NCBI GenBank assembly: GCA_050331455.1
Contig: JBHJGV010000016.1
Coordinates: forward strand, 1-64,000
From: CAYUYV01 sp050331455
GTDB taxonomy: Bacteria > Pseudomonadota > Alphaproteobacteria > JAJFIK01
Direction of reading: 5' to 3'
Length of the DNA: 64,000 bases
Part shown: piece after piece, positions 55,151-63,632 of the stretch
Position numbering within the stretch: the stretch's first letter is position 1
How the letters are laid out: every line of letters starts with the position of its first letter
Made by a program: the position numbers and the translations under genes
The notes under the pieces: generated by a model
What the model was told of the DNA's origin: nothing
The model's database searches: none
The model's input: the letters and a program-made list of their open reading frames with translations, nothing else

Positions 55151-56242
55151 TCAAGTGCCTTTGGCCTGCCAGAAGGCGAGACGACCGAGCCAGCCGGCTT
55201 TGGGTGGTGATCCTTTGAATTGATCGCGTGCGAACCAGACCCCTTGTTCAATCCATTCGTTAATGAGCTTTTCCAGGTCGCTGTAGGTGTAGTCTTTAGG
55301 TTCGAAAGTGTCATTGCCCTGTTCTTTTTCTCGTTCAACAAGGCTTTTTTTATTTTCCTCAATCAGCTTATCCATCATCAATCGTACCTTTTTTGTGTAT
55401 CGATAGATGATCGGACCGATCGTCTTTTCGACAATTTTGCGGTCGATTACACCTGCATGAATTCCAGTCGCGATGAATTCATAGTAATTAAGGATATATA
55501 CTATCGAGTCATAAACAGGCGCTTTGTCAGGATCGCCCCCTCTTTGTGATCTGTATTTAAATCTATTTTTTTGACTGCATATTTTAATCATATCACGGTG
55601 ATTCATGGTCTGTTCAGGAGGTAGAATTGAGTAGAGATTTGATCGATGCCAATTGAGTGTTTTGTCTGACCTACTTTCTAACACCATTTTGAGTGTGAAA
55701 TCACGCTTCTGAATAATTCTATTATTTTCTTCGCGCTTCTCTTGTTCAAACTTGTTTGTTTCAATATTCACAATCATTTGGAAGAAAAAGAAGGCAGCAG
55801 CGAACAAGCCTAGTATGGCAGATCCAATTAATTCCGGATTGGCGACAAGAAGACTGAAGCGTATGAGATAAATTTCGGCCAGCACTACAATATAAATAGT
55901 CACAAAAGCGTAGAAATATGTCTGGCGATTTATAAATTTCAGAAAAAACCATGTGAGAAGGAGGAGTATAAGTGCATATGTTCCAATGCAAGACCAAAAA
56001 ATCCAATCCTGATCATTGATAGTTTTAAAGATTTCTTGTCTGATTTCGACTGCGCAAACTGTAGTATTCGGCTCATTATCACACTCATCAATGCCAATTA
56101 TTGGCTCGACTCCCGAGTAAATAGTAAATATTGCCATTGTAAAAAGAGCTGCGGCAGAAATAGATCTCAATATTTGTTGTGTCAATTTTTTATCGGAACC
56201 GTTACCATTGAAATGATCTGAGTGTGTATCTGCATAGGCCAA
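55151..56242 (-). CDS. DUF4760-like membrane protein (paralogue of the 20248 gene)
   Basis: The 363-residue protein has the same layout as the 20248 product: four predicted helices (about residues 30-48, 82-105, 112-132, 140-162), an extracytoplasmic IDECDNEPNTTVC with two cysteines, then a cytoplasmic DUF4760-type domain with RDFTLKMVLESRSDKTLNWHR and ILNYYEFIATGIHAGVIDR. The start is TTG 56242 with GGAGG eight bases upstream; no in-frame ATG suits. Unlike its paralogue, the entire gene is AT-rich relative to the chromosome. A C-terminal charged segment (LVEREKEQGNDTFEPKDYTY) precedes the conserved WIEQGVWF. Likely acquired horizontally. Function unknown. Confidence 0.78.
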   Translation of the reverse strand: MAYADTHSDHFNGNGSDKKLTQQILRSISAAALFTMAIFTIYSGVEPIIGIDECDNEPNTTVCAVEIRQEIFKTINDQDWIFWSCIGTYALILLLLTWFFLKFINRQTYFYAFVTIYIVVLAEIYLIRFSLLVANPELIGSAILGLFAAAFFFFQMIVNIETNKFEQEKREENNRIIQKRDFTLKMVLESRSDKTLNWHRSNLYSILPPEQTMNHRDMIKICSQKNRFKYRSQRGGDPDKAPVYDSIVYILNYYEFIATGIHAGVIDRKIVEKTIGPIIYRYTKKVRLMMDKLIEENKKSLVEREKEQGNDTFEPKDYTYSDLEKLINEWIEQGVWFARDQFKGSPPKAGWLGRLAFWQAKGT

Positions 56243-57113
56243 TTTTCATCCTCCATGGTTTAACGTCCCAGAGCGCCCACCGGACCCGCAATGTCCCGAT
56301 TTCCAAACCATTATGCGATCGTCGAGTTGCGCTCTACTTGATCAATTTTGTTCAGCACTCGTTATATGTGCTTTTAAGCAGATGCGATCGTCATGCATCA
56401 ATCGTTTTGGGACAGTATTCGTTCCGCGCAAATTCGTGGGCTGGGCAAGCGATGTACTACGCTTGAGCGTGCCATTCCAATGAGGCGATGCCGCTCAACC
56501 ACACGCAACTTCTGTTCGGTTTGACCTCTTTGATGCCCCCATAGAAAAAGGCCGCTTGCTGACACTCCTCAACAAACGGCCTTTAGCGTGGTCTGAACGA
56601 ACCAACCGGCCTCTATTGGCCGTTTGTGTTCATTGCAGCCTTGAAATCGCGTCACCATGCTCCCCGCCGACGTCATTGGCCGCCGGCATGGACGCTCCAA
56701 GGAGACGAAACGAACTCTCAAAACGGCTCATCACAGATCCCTCTCGTTAGAATGCAATGCATGAGGGTGCACGACGGCAACCATCACACATTTGCACATC
56801 CATGCATAAGGATGCATCGATTTACAACACCTTAATACCCTTCAACCGCACAAATTTGCATTTTTTGGAATGAAAACTCGTTGGCTTGCAATTTCCTACC
56901 ACGAAATGCCTCTTAGGTGACATATCCAGTCACCTTTGGAGACGAGCATTGCGTTTGTCACTGGCCAGAAACCAGCATAGCATTGATCGTAAAATTACGA
57001 TTTGGGCAGAATTGTGGGATCGCTGCACTCTTGGATAGCATTGTGATATCGCCCAAATCGGAATTAGGGTATCAGCGTCTGCAGCGCCGTCTAATCAACG
57101 ATAAAGCTCTCCC
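56243..57113. other. AT-rich non-coding region with many short inverted and direct repeats
   Basis: 871 bases with no convincing gene. It contains an 11-base direct repeat ATGCGATCGTC (56313-56323, 56382-56392), arms AAAGGCCG/CGGCCTTT (56547-56584), four ATGCAT hexamers (56393, 56758, 56803, 56813), the dyad TCGTAA-AA-TTACGA (56987-57000) and a 73-base inverted-repeat element (56993-57065). It may be the remnant of a mobile segment. Confidence 0.5.
56993..57065. repeat. 73-base element bounded by 15-base inverted repeats
   Basis: Arms 56993-57007 and 57051-57065 pair at 14 of 15 positions (ten-base perfect core CGATTTGGGC/GCCCAAATCG, then one mismatch, then AATT). The 43-base centre contains two similar copies of ATTGTG-GATCGC-like sequence. 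It ends 48 bases from the PHP gene stop. It may be a hairpin RNA or a small inverted-repeat element. Confidence 0.55.
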
Positions 57114-58352
57114 TCACCCCTCCACCCGCGCCACCGCCAGGTCCAGTGCGAGGGGCATTTCGGGGGCGGCGTAGGCGTTGATGACTTCGACGGGGAGGGT
57201 GATCAGGTTGTCGGGGTCGGTCACGGCGGTCATGCGGACGGTCACGGAGCCCTTGGCGGGCACGGTGAACAGGCGCGAATGGCCGGCAAAACCCTGGTCA
57301 CTGGTCACGCGCAGGGTGAAGGGGATGGGCGCCGTGTTGGTGATGGTCAAGGGATAGACGGAGGTCGGGCCCTCAAAGGACGGATCGGCCGCGCCCAGCA
57401 CCGCGTCGAGGGCGCCGTCCACCACGGCCCGCAGCGGCGCTTCCCGCCCATACAGGGTGCGCGCCATCAGGGACACGGTCTCCCGCGCCTCCAGCGCCGC
57501 CTTCACCGCCTCGGCGGAGGTCTCCCCGGTCAGCACCAGCGTGACCGTCCGGTGCCCGGCCGCGGCATCGTCCCGATAAAGACCGTTCTTTGCATGCTCA
57601 TAGTCATAGGCCACAAGGCCGTGAATGTCGGACACGCCCAAAATCGCCAGATTGTGGTCGAGCGCGATCTGGAAGGCGTCCTCTGAATACATCGCCCCAT
57701 TGTTGACCTCGATCCCGTGGATCAGGCCCTCTTCGATCATGGTGCGGTGGAAGTCGGACAGCCGGGCAATGCCGTCCGGCGCCTGGCCTGTCCAGGCCGG
57801 ATGATTGATGAACACAAAGCCGCCCTGGGCGTTGGCGGCCTCAAGGCTCGCCCGCGCACTGGCCAGAGTGTCCGGCGTGCCCTCATCGAAGCGGTCTGCG
57901 AACTCCGCACCGGTCCGGGCCGAGATGGTCTCGGGCAATAACGGGTTCACATCCTTCAAGAACACCGCATTGATATGGCCCACCGGCATACCCCGGGTAA
58001 CCTCGGCCCCATTGATCACGATCACGCCGGCCCGTTCGGCGGCTGTCGAGGCGACCTCGAAGGCCCGGTTGCGATCGGGGTGCGGAATATCGTCGAGCTT
58101 GGGCTGCCATTCGAGGTGATCCGTGATGGCGATGAGGGCGAGGCCGTCCCGCCGGGCCTCCTCCACCCGCATGGTGGGCCAGACCGCGCCGTCGCTGAAG
58201 ACCGTGTGCATATGCAGATCGACCGCCAGGGCCTTGCGGCCATCGGCCGTGTCCGGGAAGACCACCGGCTCGGGCAGACCGCCGGCCAGCGCGGGGGCGA
58301 TCACCGTCAGGAACAGGCCCGCGATCAGGCTGATGATGGCGTGTCTTTGCAT
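57114..58352 (-). CDS. Exported PHP-domain phosphoesterase-like protein
   Basis: The 412-residue protein has an N-terminal signal IISLIAGLFLTVIAPALAGG, then the PHP domain with LAVDLHMHTVFSDGAVWP (metal-binding His-x-His), ALIAITDHLEW, GVIVINGAEVTRG and VSDIHGLVAYDYE. The C-terminal ~90 residues (SVYPLTITNTAPIPFTLRV) look like a beta-sandwich. PHP proteins hydrolyse phosphoesters using two or three metals. Here it would act in the periplasm. GGAGGGAG precedes the ATG at 58352. No pathway neighbour fixes the substrate. Confidence 0.88.
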   Translation of the reverse strand: MQRHAIISLIAGLFLTVIAPALAGGLPEPVVFPDTADGRKALAVDLHMHTVFSDGAVWPTMRVEEARRDGLALIAITDHLEWQPKLDDIPHPDRNRAFEVASTAAERAGVIVINGAEVTRGMPVGHINAVFLKDVNPLLPETISARTGAEFADRFDEGTPDTLASARASLEAANAQGGFVFINHPAWTGQAPDGIARLSDFHRTMIEEGLIHGIEVNNGAMYSEDAFQIALDHNLAILGVSDIHGLVAYDYEHAKNGLYRDDAAAGHRTVTLVLTGETSAEAVKAALEARETVSLMARTLYGREAPLRAVVDGALDAVLGAADPSFEGPTSVYPLTITNTAPIPFTLRVTSDQGFAGHSRLFTVPAKGSVTVRMTAVTDPDNLITLPVEVINAYAAPEMPLALDLAVARVEG

Positions 58353-58503
58353 GGTGGCTCCCTCCCGGTTCACGCGTTTCCCTTTTGTATGGTGCCCGTT
58401 TGGTGTGACACTTTAATTTTCGGCCAGACCGTCAAGAATGCCGGCTCTCGCTGCGCGACGCCGGGAGTCATGGGTGCGAAAAAAGGGGCGGCACGGGGCC
58501 CCG

Positions 58504-58545
58504 CCCCGCCCTGTCCGGTGAGGGCCCCGCCCTGTCCGGTGAGGG
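58504..58545. repeat. Perfect 21-base tandem duplication
   Basis: CCCCGCCCTGTCCGGTGAGGG occurs twice in tandem, at 58504-58524 and 58525-58545, between the PHP gene and the methyltransferase gene. It lies downstream of the convergent-free methyltransferase stop and upstream of the PHP promoter. Length variation by slippage is likely. Confidence 0.9.
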
Positions 58546-58611
58546 ATGGCCCGCCGACCGTGGATGTCCCGGCACACCGCCCGAGGCTCACGGTCCCGCG
58601 GGCAAAATGGA

Positions 58612-59637
58612 TCACACCCCCGAGGCCTGCGTGCCTCGGGCATCCGGGCCCAAGGCATGTGTCGATGCCTCCGGGACCAGCAGCTCGGTGACCACGGCGA
58701 AGGGGCCTTTGCCGCCGGCGCCGCCGATGAACCGGCGCTCCCCGAGATCAAAGCTGGCACTGGCGACAAAGGCGCTCAGCGCATTGTCCGGCGCCGTCGC
58801 GAAATCGAGCCCGAAGCCCATTTTTTCGCCGGTTGCTTCGAGCATTTTTTTGGTGGTGCCGCGCCCCACGCGCTCCAGCAGGCGCGCCCCGTAAAAATCG
58901 GCCAGAATCACACTGCCCGGAACGGCGAGCGACCCGATCGCAGTCAGAGTGTCCCGCACATCCCATTCGCTCAAATAAAGCGTGACGCCCTCCCACAGAA
59001 AGATCGTCCGGGCGGAGGGATCGAAACCCGCGTCCATCAGGTTTTGCACCCAGGACCCGTCCCCAAAATTCACCTCGACAAAACGGACATGGTCGCTGTC
59101 GATACGGGCCCGGGCCAACGCCCTGCGCTTGATGCCTTGTTCCGCCGGCTGATCCAGCTCAAACGGCACCAGGCCGCTATCCGCCAGACCACCATAGGCA
59201 CGGGTGTCCAAGCCGGCACCCAGCAGCACGATCTGGGCGGCCCCGTCCCGGTGCTTCTCAATCAGGCGGTCGAAGGCGAAGGTCCGCACCGTGATGAGGT
59301 CGGCAATGGTCTCCGTACCCGGATCGGGCCGGCGCGGATAAATCAGGTGCCGTCCGGTCACCTTGTGCAACAGGAAAAGGGGAAACAGGATCAACCACAT
59401 GCCGAACACGGAATTGTTGGGTAGGACACGGGCGAGGCGCGAGGCCGCCGGATCGTGATACAGGCCGAAGGCCGCCATGGTCCATCGACCGTTGAAGGCC
59501 TCGATCATGGTCTGGGACACGCCGAGTTTCCGGCTCACCCAAAGCTGTTTGTAGGAGATCCAGAGGAGGCCGAGAATGGCCAGAGGCAGAAGCAGGGTCT
59601 GAACCACGATATAAAGCGCGATAACGATGCGGATCAC
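58612..59637 (-). CDS. LCM/PPM-type SAM methyltransferase with N-terminal membrane helix
   Basis: The 341-residue protein has an N-terminal hydrophobic helix (residues ~4-28, IVIALYIVVQTLLLPLAIL). The methyltransferase core has IVLLGAGLDTRAYG (SAM loop of leucine carboxyl methyltransferase-like proteins), ELDQPAEQGIKRRAL, and IFLWEGVTLYLSE. Such PPM-group enzymes methylate small molecules or carboxyl groups; the substrate is unknown. The start is a GTG at 59637 preceded by GGGGGAC. A small membrane protein is divergent from it. Confidence 0.86.
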   Translation of the reverse strand: MIRIVIALYIVVQTLLLPLAILGLLWISYKQLWVSRKLGVSQTMIEAFNGRWTMAAFGLYHDPAASRLARVLPNNSVFGMWLILFPLFLLHKVTGRHLIYPRRPDPGTETIADLITVRTFAFDRLIEKHRDGAAQIVLLGAGLDTRAYGGLADSGLVPFELDQPAEQGIKRRALARARIDSDHVRFVEVNFGDGSWVQNLMDAGFDPSARTIFLWEGVTLYLSEWDVRDTLTAIGSLAVPGSVILADFYGARLLERVGRGTTKKMLEATGEKMGFGLDFATAPDNALSAFVASASFDLGERRFIGGAGGKGPFAVVTELLVPEASTHALGPDARGTQASGV

Positions 59638-59775
59638 CAGTCTGTCCCCCCAATACGCGCCACCAATGCCGGCTGCGTCCAGAGGGGAACCCTAGGCGGA
59701 GCCGGCACAAGCGTCCACGGGAAGTCGTCGCGCCAACCCCGACCCGCTCGCGACCCAACAAGGAGATCAATCGCC

Positions 59776-60474
59776 ATGTCAGAGCCGATCCCGGCACCCC
59801 AGTCGGCCCCGCGCTCAGCCATTCAGGGGCTTGACAGCCCATCGGTCCTTCAGGCGCGCACGGGCGATCAAGCCCTGTTCTACACGGTTGTGCTGGGGGC
59901 GTTGTTTCAGGTGCTGGCTTTCGGCGTCTTCATCACCGTGTTTCTGGACCATCGGGCCCTGCTCAATGCCGATCCGCTGCTGCTGCCCCACGCGCTCTAC
60001 ACCCTGGGGTCGATCATCGCCGTCACGTACATTCAGATGACGGTGTTTCCGGTGCTGCGCTGGCCCCTGGCTTTCCCGGACCTCGCGATTTTGTTCCTGG
60101 CGGCGATCGGACAGATCGTGGCCGCCCGGCTGATGCTGGATCCTAAGTCCTGGTGGATCGCCATTGCCGTGCTGCATTTCGCGGCCACGGCGGCGTTTCT
60201 CCATGCCCGGCTCCGGCTCCGTGCCGATCATCTCGGCCCGGCGGACTGCCTCTATGCCCAGTTCCGGGCCGGTGTGCCGGTGCTTGCGCTGATCCATGGC
60301 GTGGTGAGCGTTGCCGCGGCGCTTTGCGCCCTCTATCTGCCGAAGACGGCATTCTGGACCTGGACCGCCATGGAAGTCATTACGCTCGCCACGATCCTCG
60401 CCCAGATCATCCAGGAGCGTTGGCTCTCCCGCCTTTACCAGGCGTTCGGTCTGAAACGCTTCGGCTGGAGCTAA
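59776..60474 (+). CDS. Six-helix membrane protein of unknown function
   Basis: The 232-residue protein has about six membrane segments (residues 35-58, 70-92, 98-117, 127-145, 167-188, 195-213). AAGGAG stands before ATG 59776. I do not recognise a family. It is followed 54 bases later by the FrhB/BciB-like gene and may be co-transcribed. Confidence 0.72.
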   Translation: MSEPIPAPQSAPRSAIQGLDSPSVLQARTGDQALFYTVVLGALFQVLAFGVFITVFLDHRALLNADPLLLPHALYTLGSIIAVTYIQMTVFPVLRWPLAFPDLAILFLAAIGQIVAARLMLDPKSWWIAIAVLHFAATAAFLHARLRLRADHLGPADCLYAQFRAGVPVLALIHGVVSVAAALCALYLPKTAFWTWTAMEVITLATILAQIIQERWLSRLYQAFGLKRFGWS

Positions 60475-60528
60475 TCCCAAGACGGCTTCGCGGTTTTGCC
60501 GCGCGTGGATTGGCCCTAGACTGGCGCC

Positions 60529-61809
60529 ATGGAACCCATGGCTGACCAGAACCGATCACAAACTCACTCCCGGAGCCGGACCCTGATCACCCCGGTGCCC
60601 GGGCCCGCCGTGCCGCGCAGCCTGTGCACCGATTGCGGGGTGTCGCGCATGGCCGAACCGGAAGCCTGCGGCCGGGCCTGCCAGTTCATCAAGCCGGACT
60701 ATTCGCGGCTCGAAACCCAGGTGCATGGCCGGCCACGGGATCCGTCCCGGGCCGACGAGCTCCATTTCGGCCCCTTCAAGCGCATGGTCCGGGCCCGCCT
60801 GAAAGCGCCCAAAGCCGGCGCCCAGTGGACCGGCATCACCACGCGCCTTGCCGAGCGGCTGCTGGAAACGGGCGCCGTCGACGCGGTGGCGACCATGGCG
60901 CCCCACCCGGCGGATCGCTGGCGGCCCGTGCCGGTGCTGGTCACAGACCCGGCGGACCTTGCGGATTGCCGGGGCATGCGCATGGGCTATGCGCCCTTGT
61001 TGTCGCTGTTGGAGCCCGCCCGGGAGCGGGGCTTCAAACGCCTTGCCATCATAGGCATCCCCTGTCAGGTCTATGCCTTGCGGGCCCTCGAGGCGGAACT
61101 GGGCTTCGAGCGTCTCCATGTCATCGGCACACCGTGCTCGGATAATACGACGACGGAGCGGTTTCACGAATTTCTCGCCCTTTTGTCGGATGCGCCGGAC
61201 ACGATCACCTATCTGGAGTTTCGGGCGGACTTCCAGGTGGAGCTGCGTTTCACCGATGGGCGAAAAAAAGAAATTCCATTCCTTCACCTGCCCATTTCCA
61301 AACTGCCGCCGGATTTTTTCCCGCTCACCTGCCGCACCTGTGTGGATTACACCAATGTCCTGGCCGACATCACCGTGGGCTATATGGGCGGGCAGGGGGA
61401 CCAGTGGCTGATCGTGCGCAATGATCGGGGTGAGGAACTGGTCGGTCTGCTCGGTGATGAAGTCAGCCTGTCCGCCCCCGGATCGAAGGGCAAACGCGCG
61501 GCCCATGTCCAGGCTTTCATCAAAAACACCGAGCGCGCCGCGGGCGGGCTGCCCTTGCGCGGCATGCCGGGGTGGCTGAAGCCCCTGGTGGCCTGGCTCA
61601 TGCCCAAAGTCGGACCCAAGGGGTTGGAATTCGCCCGCACCCGGGTGGAGATGAAGGCCGCCGAAACGGTGTTGCATCTGCGCCGGCAGGCCCCGCGGCG
61701 CATGAAAAACATGGTGCCGGCCCATGTCTGGCGCCTTGTCGAACCCTATGGCATCGCGCCCCAGGGGGACGAGGCGAGCCGCGGCAGGTCCTCTGCCGAT
61801 CTGGGCTGA
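60529..61809 (+). CDS. Coenzyme F420 hydrogenase beta-subunit-like protein, similar to BciB
   Basis: This 426-residue protein of the FrhB family has cysteines in SLCTDCGVSRMAEPEACG and RACQFI near the N-terminus, IGIPCQVYALRALE (flavin/iron-sulfur region) and TCRTCVDYTNVLADITVGYM followed by GDQWLIVRNDRG. These segments are as in the BciB 8-vinyl (proto)chlorophyllide reductases of cyanobacteria and some phototrophs. Members use FAD and Fe-S clusters to reduce their substrates. Whether this one reduces a chlorophyll precursor, a cofactor or another compound is not shown: no chlorophyll genes are in the window. Start ATG 60529 or 60538. Confidence 0.78.
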   Translation: MEPMADQNRSQTHSRSRTLITPVPGPAVPRSLCTDCGVSRMAEPEACGRACQFIKPDYSRLETQVHGRPRDPSRADELHFGPFKRMVRARLKAPKAGAQWTGITTRLAERLLETGAVDAVATMAPHPADRWRPVPVLVTDPADLADCRGMRMGYAPLLSLLEPARERGFKRLAIIGIPCQVYALRALEAELGFERLHVIGTPCSDNTTTERFHEFLALLSDAPDTITYLEFRADFQVELRFTDGRKKEIPFLHLPISKLPPDFFPLTCRTCVDYTNVLADITVGYMGGQGDQWLIVRNDRGEELVGLLGDEVSLSAPGSKGKRAAHVQAFIKNTERAAGGLPLRGMPGWLKPLVAWLMPKVGPKGLEFARTRVEMKAAETVLHLRRQAPRRMKNMVPAHVWRLVEPYGIAPQGDEASRGRSSADLG

Positions 61810-62039
61810 GGCGCTCGGTTTCTTTCCCGGTGCTCCCTTCTGTCCGGGTTCTCTCCACGATCAAGATGTTTTTTGCCGTCCCTGTGACCAGTGGCACAGG
61901 GCGCGCGCTCGTGTTGGGGCATGGTCCTCTCGTCGGCGGCTCACGGGCCGACGCGGAACAACCCCCACAGGAGGTGACCTCCCAGAAGCCCTTACGCACT
62001 CACCCTGATGATCGCACCCCGGATGAAAGGAGATCCGTT
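61810..62039. promoter_or_regulatory. Upstream region of the 36-residue-repeat protein
   Basis: 230 bases without a gene. A dyad GGAGGT-G-ACCTCC (61970-61982) lies about 60 bases before the start and AAAGGAGA precedes the GTG start at 62040. No promoter is clear. Confidence 0.35.
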
Positions 62040-62453
62040 GTGTTCAAGTCCCTGTTCACCGTTGCGGCGCTCATGCTCGCCGCCCTGGCCGTCGAGCCCG
62101 CGTTCGCGGCGAAGGCGGGCCAGCCGCAGATCTCCGGTCAAACCCTTAATGTGGGCCTGATCGCCGAGAACAACACCGTGGCCCTCGGTTTCGGCGCGAA
62201 CGCCCGCACCCGGGCCGGCGGCGTCCAGAACGGCCGCTTCAATGGCGATCTCACCAATGTCGGTCTGATCGCACAGAACAACACCGTCGCCCTGGGCATC
62301 GGTGCCGACAGTAGAAGTGACGCAGGCATGGTGTTTGACGCCCGATTGCAAGGCTCGCTGACGAATGTCGGGCTGATGAGCGAAAACAACACCATCGCAT
62401 TGGGCGTCGCGACCAAGGCCGAGACCGCCGTGGGCACCACCGGAACGGAATGA
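62040..62453 (+). CDS. Exported protein with three 36-residue NVGL-NNTVALG repeats
   Basis: The 137-residue protein has signal peptide MFKSLFTVAALMLAALAVEP, ending near AFA. The mature part repeats LNVGLIAENNTVALGF (36-51), TNVGLIAQNNTVALGI (72-87) and TNVGLMSENNTIALGV (108-123), at an exact 36-residue period. Such Asn/Gly/Val-rich repeats resemble curlin-type and HfaA-like beta-solenoid subunits. GTG at 62040 follows AAAGGAGA by six or seven bases. A 12-base hairpin lies after the gene. No CsgG-type pore is adjacent; the hfaB gene at 26799 could serve. Family not recognised. Confidence 0.72.
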   Translation: MFKSLFTVAALMLAALAVEPAFAAKAGQPQISGQTLNVGLIAENNTVALGFGANARTRAGGVQNGRFNGDLTNVGLIAQNNTVALGIGADSRSDAGMVFDARLQGSLTNVGLMSENNTIALGVATKAETAVGTTGTE

Positions 62454-62484
62454 TCCGCTCCCGTCCCACGATACACCCATCGAC

Positions 62485-62513
62485 CCGCCGCGCCGGCCTG
62501 TCCGGCGCGGCGG
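62485..62513. terminator. GC-rich hairpin between convergent genes
   Basis: Perfect 12-base stem CCGCCGCGCCGG/CCGGCGCGGCGG with loop CCTGT, 31 bases after the repeat protein and before the LpxR-like stop. No T-run; termination in either direction is plausible. Confidence 0.65.
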
Positions 62514-62544
62514 TATCCCTTTGCCAAGGCCTGTTCTCGTCCGC

Positions 62545-63591
62545 TCAGAAACTGGTGGTGAGGCCGATCAGGCCGAAATAGTGCCGCCCCCGCTGGCGGT
62601 TGAACTCCTCGGAGCGGGTGACGAAAGAGTAAGCGAGTTCGGCATGGCCGAGCTGCAGGGAGACGCCGGCCGAGACATCGTTCACGAACAGCCGCGCGTC
62701 CTGGCCCAGGCTGTCGCGGAAAGTGTTGCCCTCCACAAACAGGTTGCGGCCCACGACCCGGGCCGAGGCGCCGGCGAAAATTGACCAGTTGAGCCCGTCT
62801 TCGGTGGATTGTGAGAAGCCGGAAAAAGGCGCCGCAGGGCCGAGGCGCGGAGCCCCGAACGTGCCCTCTAGATCGTTCCCGATGCGGATCTCGCCCCCCA
62901 CACCGCCATTCACGAAGGCATTGCCCAGATTGACGTCCGTGACCGGCCGAATGTCTCCGCCGAAGCGGATATCGCCCAGCCGGGCACCGGTGAACAGGGT
63001 GTAGGGCTTCCATTTGCGTTGCCAGATCGCTTGCAGGACCGGCTCGTTGCCGAGCTGATTGTCCCAGCCCTGGGGGTCCACGTCCTGGATCATGTCATGC
63101 CAGAACCGCTGGAGCTGGCGCCCCGCGGCGAGGGGGCCCACGACCCCGAGGGAAATCTGTGCACTGTCTATGGTGTGCCCATCGTGTACGGCGAGGTCAT
63201 AGGTCAGGCGCAGCCAGCCCGCATAGGGGTGATCCTGGGGCTGAGGGTCGGCGACGGTCAGGTCCTCGGGCGTGAAAAAGCTCTGGCCGATGCCGAAGGC
63301 CTCCAGGGTGTGGGCCGTCTCGTCCGCGCCGAACAGGCGGTCGACAAGGCGCGTCGAGAACCCGGAGGCATCCTCGCCGCTGCGGCGGTACGTAAACACA
63401 AAGCCGTTGGAGTAATAGCGGTCCGAAATGTCCCCGCGGGGCACGCCGAAAAAGTCGTTTTCGATCACGAAGCCCAGCCCGACTTCGGCCTCGGAGGATC
63501 CCGGCATTCCCAGCGCCGCCACGCCAAACAGCGCGGCAAAGGCCTGAACCCATTGTGTCCGCCGACCGATCCTGCGTCCCATACTGCCCAT
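62545..63591 (-). CDS. LpxR-like outer-membrane lipid A deacylase
   Basis: The 348-residue protein has a signal-like N-terminus (AFAALFGVAALGMPGSSEA). LpxR-family features are FVIENDFFGVPRGDISD with Asn-Asp, RYYSNGFVFTYR with Ser, and HPYAGWLRLTYDL with His, the same kinds of residues as the catalytic set of Salmonella LpxR (Asn9, Asp10, Ser34, His122). The remainder is beta-barrel-like, ending in a C-terminal Phe (GLTTSF). LpxR removes the 3'-acyloxyacyl group of lipid A. Start 63591 (or 63582). Upstream of it is a PepSY gene on the same strand. Confidence 0.86.
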   Translation of the reverse strand: MGSMGRRIGRRTQWVQAFAALFGVAALGMPGSSEAEVGLGFVIENDFFGVPRGDISDRYYSNGFVFTYRRSGEDASGFSTRLVDRLFGADETAHTLEAFGIGQSFFTPEDLTVADPQPQDHPYAGWLRLTYDLAVHDGHTIDSAQISLGVVGPLAAGRQLQRFWHDMIQDVDPQGWDNQLGNEPVLQAIWQRKWKPYTLFTGARLGDIRFGGDIRPVTDVNLGNAFVNGGVGGEIRIGNDLEGTFGAPRLGPAAPFSGFSQSTEDGLNWSIFAGASARVVGRNLFVEGNTFRDSLGQDARLFVNDVSAGVSLQLGHAELAYSFVTRSEEFNRQRGRHYFGLIGLTTSF

Positions 63592-63632
63592 CCCGATGCC
63601 TGTCTCGCCGTCTTTGCCGGTGTTGTAGCGGG

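Noticed and set aside
54873..55154. A 93-codon minus-strand frame whose TTG overlaps the stop of the 55151 gene
   Set aside because: No ribosome site and no domain; overlap of TTG with TGA can arise by chance.
56917..57174. An 85-codon frame running into the PHP gene
   Set aside because: It crosses the inverted-repeat element and enters the PHP gene on the opposite strand, with no ribosome site.
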